Positions 49,790 to 58,049 of a DNA stretch of 64,000 nt are shown one piece after another (the first letter of the stretch is position 1; every line of letters starts with the position of its first letter). Where the stretch lies: positions 1,758,001-1,822,000 of the forward strand of contig NZ_SHKL01000001.1 of assembly GCF_004217185.1 (NCBI RefSeq), given 5' to 3'. Source of the DNA: Pseudonocardia sediminis (lineage in GTDB: Bacteria; Actinomycetota; Actinomycetes; Mycobacteriales; Pseudonocardiaceae). Position numbers and translations under genes: made by a program. The notes under the pieces were generated by a model. It saw only the letters and a program-made list of their open reading frames with translations, had not been told where the DNA came from and ran no database searches.

Positions 49790-49829
49790 CTGTCGGGGCT
49801 CGGTGGTAGACACTCGCACGAGCGTTCGA
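49790..49829 (+). promoter_or_regulatory. Composite PafBC-type promoter plus LexA box for the 149-aa gene
   Basis: CTGTCGGGG (49790-49798), 8 bases, TAGACA (49807-49812), then one base and a LexA box TCGCAC-GAGC-GTTCGA (49814-49829). The first part fits TTGTCRGTG-N8-TAnnnT with few changes. The box would cover the transcription start. A further box-like TCGAAC-ATCA-GTGCGA overlaps at 49830-49845. Confidence 0.65.
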
Positions 49830-49896
49830 TCGAACATCAGTGCGATTCGTCGACAGGAGCCCGGTGCGAGAACCGGGCCCGGTGAGGGGCAGGGCC

Positions 49897-50346
49897 GTGA
49901 TCACGTACGAGCTGCAGGAGACCCGCGACGTGCCCGTCGACGGTCGCCGCCACCCGTCCGTCCGGGTCGCCGGTGCCGAGGACGTCCGTGACATCCGGAC
50001 CGCGCGGTCCGTGCGGTCCGGCGCCGGTCGCCGTCCGGCGTCCGGGGTCGCCGTGGTTGCGCGACAGAGGACGTCGGTTCGCCGGGACCGCCCCGTCCCG
50101 GCGCGGACCGCGCCCGGCCGGACCCGGTCCGCCGCACGCGGCGTGGCGCTGTGCCCCGGTCCGGTGCCGCTCGCGCCGCGCGCCGTGGTCTCGGCCGCCC
50201 GGTACCGGATGCGCCGTCTGGTCGCGGGGGCGGGCCTGGTGCTCGCATCGGCGGCCGTGGTGTTCGGGCTCGGGCTGCTCGCCGACGCCTCGGCCGCGGC
50301 GAACGGTGCTCCGATCGCCCCGGTGACCGTTCTCCACGGCTTCTGA
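49897..50346 (+). CDS. Small single-pass membrane protein next to lexA, first of a tandem pair
   Basis: A 149-aa protein: an Arg-rich, low-complexity cytoplasmic N-terminus (1-105), one membrane helix (108-128, LVAGAGLVLASAAVVFGLGL) with the motif GLLADASA (126-133), and a short outer tail. M. tuberculosis Rv2719c (ChiZ) and corynebacterial DivS, both SOS-induced cell-division inhibitors, occupy the same place divergent from lexA. This protein lacks the LysM domain of Rv2719c. The GTG at 49897 is chosen after GAGGGGCAGG. The composite damage promoter upstream suggests the same role; this is inference. Confidence 0.7.
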   Translation: MITYELQETRDVPVDGRRHPSVRVAGAEDVRDIRTARSVRSGAGRRPASGVAVVARQRTSVRRDRPVPARTAPGRTRSAARGVALCPGPVPLAPRAVVSAARYRMRRLVAGAGLVLASAAVVFGLGLLADASAAANGAPIAPVTVLHGF

Positions 50347-50376
50347 CGACGGGCGCGTGCGGCCGCCCACCCGTTT

Positions 50377-50417
50377 TTGTCGGGGGTCGCTGTTACACCT
50401 TTCGCACGCGCGTTCGA
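50377..50417 (+). promoter_or_regulatory. Composite PafBC-type promoter plus LexA box for the 182-aa gene
   Basis: TTGTCGGGG (50377-50385), 8 bases, TACACC (50394-50399), two bases, then TCGCAC-GCGC-GTTCGA (50402-50417). The arms of the LexA box are identical to those at 49814-49829, and the spacing of all parts is the same within one base, pointing to a duplicated regulatory module. Confidence 0.65.
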
Positions 50418-50482
50418 CCGGTCCTCGGTGGCCGGTGCGGTGGCGACGAGGAAGCGGCGACGGGTAGCACTGCGGAGGGGTC

Positions 50483-51031
50483 ATGGAAGAGCTCGACGTG
50501 ATGGTCCGGACCGGCGGGGAGATCCCCCGGCCGCGGACGGGGGCCGACCGGCGCCGCCGGCGGACCCGCCGCCGGGTTCCCGTCGCCCGGCGGTCCGGGC
50601 CGGGCACGGCCACGGTGACGCCGCTCGCGCCCCGGCGCCGGGTGTGCGTTCCCGGGCCGGACACGGCCGGCGCCCCCGGTGCGGTGCCGGTCCCCGTTCT
50701 GCCGGCCGCTATCGCCGGTGCCGCCGCGGTGCCGGAGCGGGCGCCGCGGACGCGGGCGTGCCTGGTGCCGGCCCGCACCGCCGGACACCGGACGAGGGGT
50801 CACCGCGTCCGGACGCGCACCGAACGGTTCCTCGTCGGGCTCGCGACGGTCCTGTGCTCCGCCGTGGCGGTCGTCGTCCTGGGCCTGCTCGCCGACGCCT
50901 CCGCCGGGCGGGTCGACGCCCCGGGCGTCGGTGTTCCGTCCCCGGAGCCGGGGTACTCGGCTCCCGCGTGGTCGGTGCCGTCGCCAGGGTCGGACGGCGT
51001 CGTGCCGTCGGGTGTGGGGTCCTCGCGCTGA
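50483..51031 (+). CDS. Small single-pass membrane protein, paralogue of the preceding gene
   Basis: A 182-aa protein with the same plan as its neighbour: Arg/Pro-rich cytoplasmic N-terminus (1-112), one helix (116-136, FLVGLATVLCSAVAVVVLGL) and the shared GLLADASA motif (134-141), then a Pro/Ser-rich outer tail of 40 residues. The ATG at 50483 follows GGAGGGG. The two genes have near-identical damage-type promoters, so both should respond to DNA damage. A division-inhibitor role is inferred from position and regulation only. Confidence 0.68.
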   Translation: MEELDVMVRTGGEIPRPRTGADRRRRRTRRRVPVARRSGPGTATVTPLAPRRRVCVPGPDTAGAPGAVPVPVLPAAIAGAAAVPERAPRTRACLVPARTAGHRTRGHRVRTRTERFLVGLATVLCSAVAVVVLGLLADASAGRVDAPGVGVPSPEPGYSAPAWSVPSPGSDGVVPSGVGSSR

Positions 51032-51335
51032 CGCGCGCGGTCGGGCCGCCCGTCGGGCCGCCCTGACCGTGGTGCCCGGGTCGGGACGCCGGACCGCCCG
51101 GGGGCTCGGGCGACGACCCGCCCGGCGCGTCACCCCGGCGTGTCCCCGATGCGACCGGCGGGCGGACGGCCTCCGCCGGGTGCTGCGGACGGCGCCCCCG
51201 GGAAGGACGACCCGCTGAGCTGGGCGGACGTTCCGGCGGTCCCGGCCGAGCTGCTACGGCGGCCGATCACCGGTGTGCGACGCTGCTGCGCACGATCGGG
51301 CGAAGTGATGCGGGGAATGCCATCGCTGGTGGCGC
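51032..51335. other. Non-coding stretch before the nrdR promoter
   Basis: About 300 bp with no convincing gene. A possible plus-strand frame from 51140 to 51349 is Pro/Arg-rich and runs into the NrdR-box region, so I do not accept it. No terminator-like hairpin stands out. Confidence 0.5.
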
Positions 51336-51385
51336 ACCCCTACATGTAGGGGTTACATTCGTGTCGTTCTCCCACAAGTTGGGGA
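51336..51385 (+). promoter_or_regulatory. Candidate pair of NrdR boxes upstream of nrdR
   Basis: ACCCCTACATGTAGGGGT (51336-51353) is a perfect 18-bp palindrome. TCCCACAAGTTGGGGA (51370-51385) is an imperfect one. Their centres are 33 bp apart, about three helical turns, as known for paired NrdR boxes. This would allow NrdR to control its own operon with nrdJ. Confidence 0.55.
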
Positions 51386-51417
51386 CATGATCAGGAGTTC
51401 GGGAGGGGAGTTCGCGC

Positions 51418-51906
51418 ATGCGCTGCCCGTTCTGCCGTCACCCGGACTCCCGTGTGATCGACTCCCGGACCGCCGACGACGGGACCGCCACGCGCCGTCG
51501 CCGGTCGTGCGCCGCCTGTGCCAAACGGTTCACCACGGTCGAGGAAGCCGTGTTGGCCGTCGTCAAGCGCAGCGGGGTGACCGAGCCGTTCAGCCGCCCC
51601 AAGGTGGTGAGCGGCGTCCGGAGGGCGTGCCAGGGCCGGCCCGTCGACGAGGACGACCTGCAACAGCTGGCACACAAGGTCGAGGAGTGCGTACGGGCGG
51701 GCGGTGCGGCCGAGATCCCCAGCCACGAGGTGGGGCTGGCGATCCTCGGACCGCTGCGTGAGCTCGACGAGGTCGCATACCTGCGCTTCGCGAGCGTCTA
51801 CCGCGCGTTCTCGTCGATCGAGGATTTCGAGAAGGAGATCGCCGACCTGCGTTCTGCGGCTGCCGGGGAAGCAGTCGACGGAACAGGTGGCGCCCCGCCG
51901 GGCTGA
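51418..51906 (+). CDS. nrdR: Transcriptional repressor NrdR
   Basis: NrdR represses ribonucleotide reductase genes in response to ATP/dATP. The 162-aa protein has the zinc ribbon (Cys3, Cys6, Cys31, Cys34; [17 protein letters not shown]) and an ATP-cone (about 49-139, [19 protein letters not shown]). It lies directly upstream of nrdJ (111 bp), the usual actinobacterial nrdRJ order. Confidence 0.96.
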   Translation: MRCPFCRHPDSRVIDSRTADDGTATRRRRSCAACAKRFTTVEEAVLAVVKRSGVTEPFSRPKVVSGVRRACQGRPVDEDDLQQLAHKVEECVRAGGAAEIPSHEVGLAILGPLRELDEVAYLRFASVYRAFSSIEDFEKEIADLRSAAAGEAVDGTGGAPPG

Positions 51907-52017
51907 GTGAGCCGGAGGGGCACGGTGTCGGGTGCGGGAAACCGTGGACGGCACCGCGGTCCGCGCTGCCCTGAGGGCGCGGGCTCAAGGATTCGTCGAC
52001 AACGGAAGAAGACGTTC

Positions 52018-54933
52018 ATGACCGAAACCGTCGGGGGCCCGACGGCGGCCGAGCAGGCCGCAGACGCTGCAACGAACGGAGCCGGCACCCACGGTGCCGC
52101 GGAGCAGGGGAAGACCCGCACCGCCCGCTCCGGCAAGAACGGGGCACGCGCCGCGGACAAGGGCGGCCGCGCCGGGCTGACGGTGGGACGTGTGTTCACG
52201 ACCGCCGGGAGCCACCCGTATGACGAGGTGACCTGGGAGCGCCGCGACGTCGTCATGACGAACTGGCGCGACGGCACGGTCAACTTCGAGCAGCGCGGCG
52301 TGGAGTTCCCGTCGGACTGGTCGGTGAACGCGACCAACATCGTCACGAGCAAGTACTTCCGCGGCGCCGTCGGCAGTCCGCAGCGCGAGTCGAGCCTGCG
52401 CGACCTGATCGACCGCGTGGTCGGTACCTACCGCCGCGCCGGCATCGAGAACGGCTACTTCGCCACCGACGCCGACGCCGAGATCTTCGACCACGAGCTG
52501 ACCTGGATGCTGCTGCACCAGGTGTTCAGCTTCAACTCGCCGGTCTGGTTCAACGTCGGGACGAGCTCCCCGCAGCAGGTCAGCGCCTGCTTCATCCTCT
52601 CGGTCGACGACACCATGGAGTCGATCCTGAACTGGTACCGCGAGGAGGGCCTGATCTTCAAGGGCGGCTCCGGTGCCGGCCTCAACCTCTCCCGCATCCG
52701 CTCGTCGAAGGAGCTCCTGTCCTCCGGCGGCACCGCCTCGGGTCCGGTCTCGTTCATGCGCGGTGCCGACGCCAGCGCGGGCACCATCAAGTCCGGCGGC
52801 GCGACCCGTCGCGCGGCGAAGATGGTCGTCCTCGACGTCGACCATCCCGACATCGAGGAGTTCGTCGAGACCAAGGCCAAGGAGGAGGCCAAGGTCCGGG
52901 TGCTGCGCGACGCCGGGTTCGACATGGACCTGGGCGGCTCGGACATCACGTCCGTGCAGTACCAGAACGCCAACAACTCGATCCGCGTGAACGACGAGTT
53001 CATGCGCGCGGTCGAGGAGGACGGCGACTTCGGCCTGCGCGGCCGGATGACCGGTGAGGTCATCGAGACGGTCAGCGCGAAGAAGCTCTTCCACGGCATC
53101 GCCGAGGCGGCCTGGAACTGCGCCGACCCCGGCATCCAGTACGACTCCACGATCAACGACTGGCACACCTGCCCGGAGTCCGGCCGGATCTCCGCGTCGA
53201 ACCCGTGCTCGGAGTACATGCACCTGGACAACTCCAGCTGCAACCTGGCCTCGCTGAACCTGATGAAGTTCCTCGGCGACGACGACCAGTTCGACGCCGC
53301 GACGTTCGCCAAGGCCGTCGAGCTGATCATCACCGCGATGGACATCTCGATCTGCTTCGCCGACTTCCCGACCGAGCCGATCGCCGAGACCACCCGGCAG
53401 TTCCGCCAGCTGGGCATCGGCTATGCGAACCTGGGCGCGCTGCTGATGGCGACCGGGCACGCCTACGACTCCGAGGGTGGCCGCGCCGTCGCCGGCTCCA
53501 TCACCTCGCTGATGACGGGTGCCGCCTACAAGCGCTCGGCCGAGTTGGCCGCGATCGTCGGCACCTACGACGGCTACGCCCGCAACGCCGAGGCCCACCA
53601 GCGCGTCATGCGCAAGCACTCCGCGGCCAACGACGCGATCCGCGCGAACCCGGCCAGCACCACGATCCAGAAGCTGGCCACGATCACGTGGAAGGAGTGC
53701 CTGGCGCTCGGCGAGACCAACGGCTGGCGCAACGCGCAGGCCTCCGTCCTCGCCCCGACCGGCACGATCGGCCTGATGATGGACTGCGACACGACCGGCA
53801 TCGAGCCGGACCTGGCGCTGGTCAAGTTCAAGAAGCTGGTCGGCGGCGGCTCCATGCAGATCGTCAACCAGACGGTGCGCCGCGCCCTGGACAACCTCGG
53901 CTACCAGCCCGAGCAGGCCGAGGCGATCGTCGAGTACGTCGCCGAGCACGGTCACGTCGTCGACGCCCCGGGCATGAAGCCCGAGCACTACGACGTGTTC
54001 GACTGCGCGATGGGCGAGCGGGTCATCCCCGCGATGGGGCACGTCCGGATGATGGCCGCGGCACAGCCGTTCCTGTCCGGCGCGATCTCCAAGACGGTGA
54101 ACATGCCCGAGCGGGCCACCGTCGCCGACGTCGAGCGGATCTACCTCGAGGGGTGGCGCCTGGGCCTCAAGGCGCTGGCCATCTACCGCGACAACTGCAA
54201 GGTCGGCCAGCCGCTCTCGGCCGGCAAGGGCGGGGAGAAGAAGGCCGAGCCGGAGACCGTCACGGTCGTCGAGCAGCGCCCGGTCCGCCGGCGGTTGCCG
54301 AAGAAGCGCCCCAGCGAGACCGTCTCGTTCACCGTCGGCGGCGCCGAGGGCTACCTGACCGCCGGCTCCTACCCCGACGACGGCCTGGGCGAGATCTTCG
54401 TCAAGCTCGGCAAGCAGGGCTCGACGCTCGCCGGCGTGATGGACGCGTTCTCGATGTCGATCTCGGTCGGGCTGCAGTACGGCATCCCGCTGGAGTTCTA
54501 CGTCTCGAAGTTCTCCAACCTGCGCTTCGAGCCGGCCGGCATGACCGACGACCCGGACGTCCGGATCGCGACCAGCGTCCTGGACTACCTGTTCCGCCGT
54601 CTCGCGCTGGACCACCTGCCCTACGAGAAGCGGGTCCAGCTGGGCATCTACTCCGCGGACGAGCGCACGGCGCAGGTCAACGAGAACTACGGCACCGACG
54701 GTGACCTGGACATGGACGAGTTCCGCTCGTCGGTGCCCGCGTCGACGAAGTCCGACGAGCCCGCCGGGGTGGACCCGGCCCCGGCCGAGGTCGGCAGCTC
54801 CACCGAGCTGCTCGAGCTGCGCCTGGGCAAGGCCGCCGACGCCCCGCTGTGCATGACCTGCGGGACGAAGATGCGCCCCGCCGGATCCTGCTACCTCTGC
54901 GAGGGCTGCGGCTCCACCAGCGGCTGCAGCTGA
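52018..54933 (+). CDS. nrdJ: Adenosylcobalamin-dependent (class II) ribonucleotide reductase
   Basis: NrdJ reduces ribonucleotides to deoxyribonucleotides using vitamin B12. The 971-aa protein has a low-complexity first 60 residues and then the ten-stranded barrel: VFSFNSPVWFNVG, GGSGAGLNLSRIRSSKE, NPCSEYMHLDNSSCNLASLN, and the loop segment LAPTGTIGLMMDCDTTGIEP. It ends in a Cys-rich zinc-ribbon tail (LCMTCGTKMRPAGSCYLCEG) that holds the redox cysteines. The ATG at 52018 follows GGAAGAAG. The neighbours NrdR and LexA tie dNTP supply to the damage response. Confidence 0.97.
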   Translation: MTETVGGPTAAEQAADAATNGAGTHGAAEQGKTRTARSGKNGARAADKGGRAGLTVGRVFTTAGSHPYDEVTWERRDVVMTNWRDGTVNFEQRGVEFPSDWSVNATNIVTSKYFRGAVGSPQRESSLRDLIDRVVGTYRRAGIENGYFATDADAEIFDHELTWMLLHQVFSFNSPVWFNVGTSSPQQVSACFILSVDDTMESILNWYREEGLIFKGGSGAGLNLSRIRSSKELLSSGGTASGPVSFMRGADASAGTIKSGGATRRAAKMVVLDVDHPDIEEFVETKAKEEAKVRVLRDAGFDMDLGGSDITSVQYQNANNSIRVNDEFMRAVEEDGDFGLRGRMTGEVIETVSAKKLFHGIAEAAWNCADPGIQYDSTINDWHTCPESGRISASNPCSEYMHLDNSSCNLASLNLMKFLGDDDQFDAATFAKAVELIITAMDISICFADFPTEPIAETTRQFRQLGIGYANLGALLMATGHAYDSEGGRAVAGSITSLMTGAAYKRSAELAAIVGTYDGYARNAEAHQRVMRKHSAANDAIRANPASTTIQKLATITWKECLALGETNGWRNAQASVLAPTGTIGLMMDCDTTGIEPDLALVKFKKLVGGGSMQIVNQTVRRALDNLGYQPEQAEAIVEYVAEHGHVVDAPGMKPEHYDVFDCAMGERVIPAMGHVRMMAAAQPFLSGAISKTVNMPERATVADVERIYLEGWRLGLKALAIYRDNCKVGQPLSAGKGGEKKAEPETVTVVEQRPVRRRLPKKRPSETVSFTVGGAEGYLTAGSYPDDGLGEIFVKLGKQGSTLAGVMDAFSMSISVGLQYGIPLEFYVSKFSNLRFEPAGMTDDPDVRIATSVLDYLFRRLALDHLPYEKRVQLGIYSADERTAQVNENYGTDGDLDMDEFRSSVPASTKSDEPAGVDPAPAEVGSSTELLELRLGKAADAPLCMTCGTKMRPAGSCYLCEGCGSTSGCS

Positions 54934-54938
54934 CCCAC

Positions 54939-54982
54939 CGCCGACGGCCCGGCACCGGATCCCCCGTGCCGGGCCGTCGGCG
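54939..54982 (+). terminator. Hairpin terminator after nrdJ
   Basis: A perfect 17-bp stem (54939-54955 with 54966-54982) with a 10-base loop lies 5 bp after the nrdJ stop. No U-tract. Confidence 0.85.
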
Positions 54983-55006
54983 TGTCCGGACGCCGTCGCC
55001 TTCGGA

Positions 55007-55064
55007 CTCCGCACGAACGGAGCTCCCGTCCACCCCGGTCGTGCGAGCGGAGCCTTCGTCCAGG
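55007..55064. repeat. Degenerate copy of the CGAGAGCTCCG-type extragenic repeat
   Basis: CGCACGAACGGAGCTCCCGT near 55010 is followed by GTGCGAGCGGAGCCTTCGTC near 55041. These match the arms seen at 29117-29271 with several changes, and CTCCG/CGGAG at 55007-55022 can pair. Lies between the nrdJ terminator and the convergent hydrolase. Confidence 0.5.
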
Positions 55065-55084
55065 TCGTCGGACCGGGTGACCGC

Positions 55085-56089
55085 TCAGGTGGCGGAGCGC
55101 TCCGCCCCGGCCTCGCCCGGGTCCGGGCCGGTGGTGGGGCTGCGCAGGAGCTGGCGCCACTGCTCCGGGCTCCACCGCGCCGGTTCGGTTGAGTGCAGGA
55201 ACTCCTCCAGCAACCCGACGAAGCGCGCCGGGTCGGTGTGGAACGGGAAGTGCCCCGAGTCGGCGAAGATCTCCAGCCGGCTGCCCGGCATGGCCTCGTG
55301 CGCACGGCGGCCGTGCTCGACCGGGACGACGGCGTCGCGGGCACCCCAGACGAGCAGCGTCGGCATCCCGCGGGTGAGGTAGCAGCGGTCCAGCATGCTC
55401 ACGACCTGCCCGCGCCAGTCCACCACCGCCCGCAGGGTCCGGATGAACGCCGAGCGCGCCGTCGCGTCGGGCAGGGCGTCGACGATTCGCAGGAGGTCGG
55501 AGGCGTCCACACCGAGGTCGGTGCCGAGCGTCTTCAGCATCTGGACGGCCAGTCCGGCCTGCCAGCGCGCGGTGGGCAGCGACAGCGCGGCCAGCACGGT
55601 CTGCGCACCGGGGAGGCTGGCCGCGCGCAGGACGTTCGCCACCTCCAGCCCGGCGCCGCCGCTGCCGATCAGGACGAGACGCTCGGTGCGGTCGGGGAAC
55701 TGGTAGGCGAACTGCATCGCGACGCCGCCGCCGAGCGAGTGCCCGATCAGCGTCGCGCGCTGAATGCCGAGCACGCCGAGCAGGTCGCGGACGCCGTTGG
55801 CGTAGGCGGCGACCGAGTAGTCGGCGCGGGGCTTGTCCGAGTGCCCGTGCCCGAGCAGGTCCGGGGCGATCACGAGGTGGTGGCGCGCCAGCGCGGGCAG
55901 GATCGGCTCCCACGTCGCGGAGCTGTCCCCGATGCCGTGGATCAGCACCACCGGAGGGCCGGACCCGGCGACCCGGAACGCCCGCCGGTAGCCGTGCACG
56001 GTGCGGAACCGCAGCTCGGAGTCCCGCGGCGGGACGACCCCGAGGCGGTCACCCCCGGCGCGGCTGCGCGGGTCCTGCCGGACGGCCAC
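55085..56089 (-). CDS. Alpha/beta hydrolase (Rv2715-like)
   Basis: A 334-aa hydrolase: HGIGDSSATWEPILPALA (oxyanion loop), nucleophile Ser in LIGHSLGGGVAMQFAY, Asp in VWGARDAVVP and His in DSGHFPFHTDP. The helical cap has LKTLGTDLGVDASDLLRIVD. A related hydrolase gene lies close to nrdR/lexA in mycobacteria (Rv2715). No signal peptide. Substrate unknown, probably an ester or lipid. Confidence 0.88.
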   Translation of the reverse strand: MAVRQDPRSRAGGDRLGVVPPRDSELRFRTVHGYRRAFRVAGSGPPVVLIHGIGDSSATWEPILPALARHHLVIAPDLLGHGHSDKPRADYSVAAYANGVRDLLGVLGIQRATLIGHSLGGGVAMQFAYQFPDRTERLVLIGSGGAGLEVANVLRAASLPGAQTVLAALSLPTARWQAGLAVQMLKTLGTDLGVDASDLLRIVDALPDATARSAFIRTLRAVVDWRGQVVSMLDRCYLTRGMPTLLVWGARDAVVPVEHGRRAHEAMPGSRLEIFADSGHFPFHTDPARFVGLLEEFLHSTEPARWSPEQWRQLLRSPTTGPDPGEAGAERSAT

Positions 56090-56182
56090 GGCGCCTCCTC
56101 GGGTCCTCGGGCGGTTCCGGGAGACGGTAGGCCCGCCCGGTTACCGCGGTGTTGCGCCGAGCGGCTGCCTAGAGTCAGGCGT

Positions 56183-56659
56183 GTGACGAGTCGTTTCAGC
56201 GTCGTTCCCGCCGCCTACGTCCTGCTGCTCCGCGGCCCCGTCGACGGCGGGGGAGAGGTCCTGCTGCAGCTACGACGCAACACCGGCTTCCGGGACGGCT
56301 ACTGGGCCGCGGCCGCCGCCGGGCACGTCGAGGAGGGGGAGTCCGCCCTCGCCGGAGCCGTCCGCGAGGCCGCCGAGGAGCTCGGCGTCACGATCGCCGA
56401 GGCCGATCTCGTCCCGCTGACGGCGGTCCACCGCACCCAGGGCAACGGCAACGCGATCGACGAGCGCGTCGACTTCTTCTTCACCTGCCGGCGCTGGGAG
56501 GGCGAGCCGCGCCGGATGGAGGCCGCGAAGAGCGCCGACGTCGCCTGGTTCGCCCTCGACGCGCTGCCCGACCCGGTCGTCCCGCACGAGCTCGCCGTCC
56601 TCGAGGCGCTCCGCGCCGGGGGCCCGCCCGCGATCACCACCCACGGCTTCGATTCGTGA
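56183..56659 (+). CDS. NUDIX hydrolase
   Basis: A 158-aa hydrolase of nucleoside-diphosphate derivatives. The full Nudix box is present (GHVEEGESALAGAVREAAEE followed by LGV). It begins RFSVVPAAYVLLLR and includes QLRRNTGFRDGYWAAAA, resembling 8-oxo-dGTPase-like or dihydroneopterin-triphosphate-type members; the substrate cannot be told. TAGAGT (56170-56175) ends 7 bases before the GTG at 56183, so the message is probably leaderless. Confidence 0.9.
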   Translation: MTSRFSVVPAAYVLLLRGPVDGGGEVLLQLRRNTGFRDGYWAAAAAGHVEEGESALAGAVREAAEELGVTIAEADLVPLTAVHRTQGNGNAIDERVDFFFTCRRWEGEPRRMEAAKSADVAWFALDALPDPVVPHELAVLEALRAGGPPAITTHGFDS

Positions 56660-56683
56660 TCCGGAAAGGCCTAACCTGACGAG

Positions 56684-57685
56684 GTGAGCGACGTCGCGTC
56701 CGACCCCACCGTGCAGGTCTGTGCCGGAGACCCCGAGGCCGGACCGGTCCGAGAGGTCATCGACGCGACGACGGTGCGCCTCGGCGAGCACACCGACGTG
56801 CAGCGCCTGCTGCCCCGTCTGGGACGGCGGATGGTCGGCGCCTGGTGCTTCGTCGACACCTACGGCCCGGACGACATCGCCGACGAGCCCGGCATGCAGG
56901 TCGCCCCGCACCCGCACACCGGCCTGCAGACGGTCAGCTGGCTCGTCGACGGCGAGGTGCACCACCGCGACTCGGTCGGCAGCGACCAGGTCGTGCGCGC
57001 CGGGGAGCTCGGGCTGATGACGGCCGGGCACGGGATCGCGCACTCCGAGCAGTCGCCGGACCCGCACTCCCCGCTCCTGCAGGGCGCCCAGCTGTGGGTG
57101 GCGCTTCCCGAGGCGGAGCGCGACATCGAGCCCCGGTTCGAGCACCACACCGACCTGCCGGTCGTCACCGACCGCGGCCTGTCGGCGACGGTCCTGCTCG
57201 GCGAGTTCGCCGGTGCGGTCTCCCCGGGCCGTACGCACAGCCCGCTGGCCGGGGTGGACGTCTCGGTCTCCCGGGGCGCGGACGTGCTGCTCCCGCTGCA
57301 GCGGGACTGGGAGTACGCGGTGCTCACCGTGTCCGGGCACCCGGACGTCGCCGACGGTGAGCTGGACCCGGGCGCGCTGCTCTACCTGGGCTGCGGGCGC
57401 GACGAGGTGCGGCTGCGCGCGGGCAGCGACCACGACCGCCTGCTGCTGATCGGCGGCGCGCCGTTCGACGAGAAGATCGTCATGTTCTGGAACTTCATCG
57501 GCCGCAGCTCGCGGGAGATCGAGTCGTTCCGCGAGCAGTGGCAGGACGAGATCGCCGGCTCGGGACCCGGCACGCCGCGCTTCGGTGCGGTGCCCGGCTA
57601 CGAGGGCGACCCGCTGCCGTCCCCGGAGCTGCCCGCGGCCGGACGCCTGCGCCCGCGCGGACGCGTCGAGCGCCGCCGGTCCTGA
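56684..57685 (+). CDS. Pirin-family bicupin protein
   Basis: The 333-aa product has the pirin N-terminal cupin with metal ligands in HPHTGLQTVSWL, DGEVHHRDS and TAGHGIAHSEQ, and a C-terminal cupin ending with the pirin segment FDEKIVMFWNFIGRSSREI. Pirins act as quercetinases or regulators; the role here is unknown. TAACCT (56672-56677) lies 6 bases before the GTG at 56684 (leaderless). Confidence 0.9.
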   Translation: MSDVASDPTVQVCAGDPEAGPVREVIDATTVRLGEHTDVQRLLPRLGRRMVGAWCFVDTYGPDDIADEPGMQVAPHPHTGLQTVSWLVDGEVHHRDSVGSDQVVRAGELGLMTAGHGIAHSEQSPDPHSPLLQGAQLWVALPEAERDIEPRFEHHTDLPVVTDRGLSATVLLGEFAGAVSPGRTHSPLAGVDVSVSRGADVLLPLQRDWEYAVLTVSGHPDVADGELDPGALLYLGCGRDEVRLRAGSDHDRLLLIGGAPFDEKIVMFWNFIGRSSREIESFREQWQDEIAGSGPGTPRFGAVPGYEGDPLPSPELPAAGRLRPRGRVERRRS

Positions 57686-57688
57686 GCT

Positions 57689-57928
57689 CTACTCCGGTTC
57701 GACCAGGCAGATCTCGACCGTCACCTCGGGACGCTCGTCGACCGGCTCGTCGGGGTCCCAGGCCCAGTGGAGCACCCACTCGACCTCGTAGTCGTCGCGC
57801 GGCCACCCCCGCGGCGCGTGGTTGACCCACTCGCCGGTGCGAGGGATGACCCGGAACCAGCGCAGCTGGCCCTTCTGCTGACCGACCCGGACCAGGGCCG
57901 GCACGAGACCGTCGTGTGCGTCGGGCAT
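57689..57928 (-). CDS. Small hypothetical protein, 79 aa
   Basis: The frame gives MPDAHDGLVPALVRVGQQKG, then a Trp-rich stretch (LRWFRVIPRTGEWVNHAPRG, VEWVLHWAWDP) and an acidic end. It looks like a small folded beta protein. It converges on the pirin gene with 3 bp between stops. No clear ribosome binding site. Family not recognised. Confidence 0.55.
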   Translation of the reverse strand: MPDAHDGLVPALVRVGQQKGQLRWFRVIPRTGEWVNHAPRGWPRDDYEVEWVLHWAWDPDEPVDERPEVTVEICLVEPE

Positions 57929-57986
57929 CCCGGCATGGTGCCAACTCCCACGCGCTCCGCGCTGCCCCCGATCGCCGGACGGCGGT

Positions 57987-58036
57987 GGACGAGAGCTCCG
58001 CTCGCGCGCCCGGGTCGGACGGGAGCTGCTCTCGTG
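57987..58036. repeat. Copy of the CGAGAGCTCCG-type extragenic palindrome
   Basis: GGACGAGAGCTCCGCTCG (57987-58004) faces GGGAGCTGCTCTCGTGC (58020-58036); the arms pair with small gaps. Same family as 29117-29271. Located between the small hypothetical gene and the methyltransferase gene. Confidence 0.6.
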
Positions 58037-58049
58037 CACGCCCTCGGGG

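Noticed and set aside
51140..51349. Possible 69-aa gene before nrdR
   Set aside because: It runs through the palindromic NrdR-box region, is Pro/Arg-rich, and has no ribosome binding site or promoter.
51985..55344. Very long minus-strand open frame opposite nrdJ
   Set aside because: A shadow of strongly biased G/C third positions; the translation is Arg/Gly/Val-rich and has no domain, while the plus strand is a full NrdJ.
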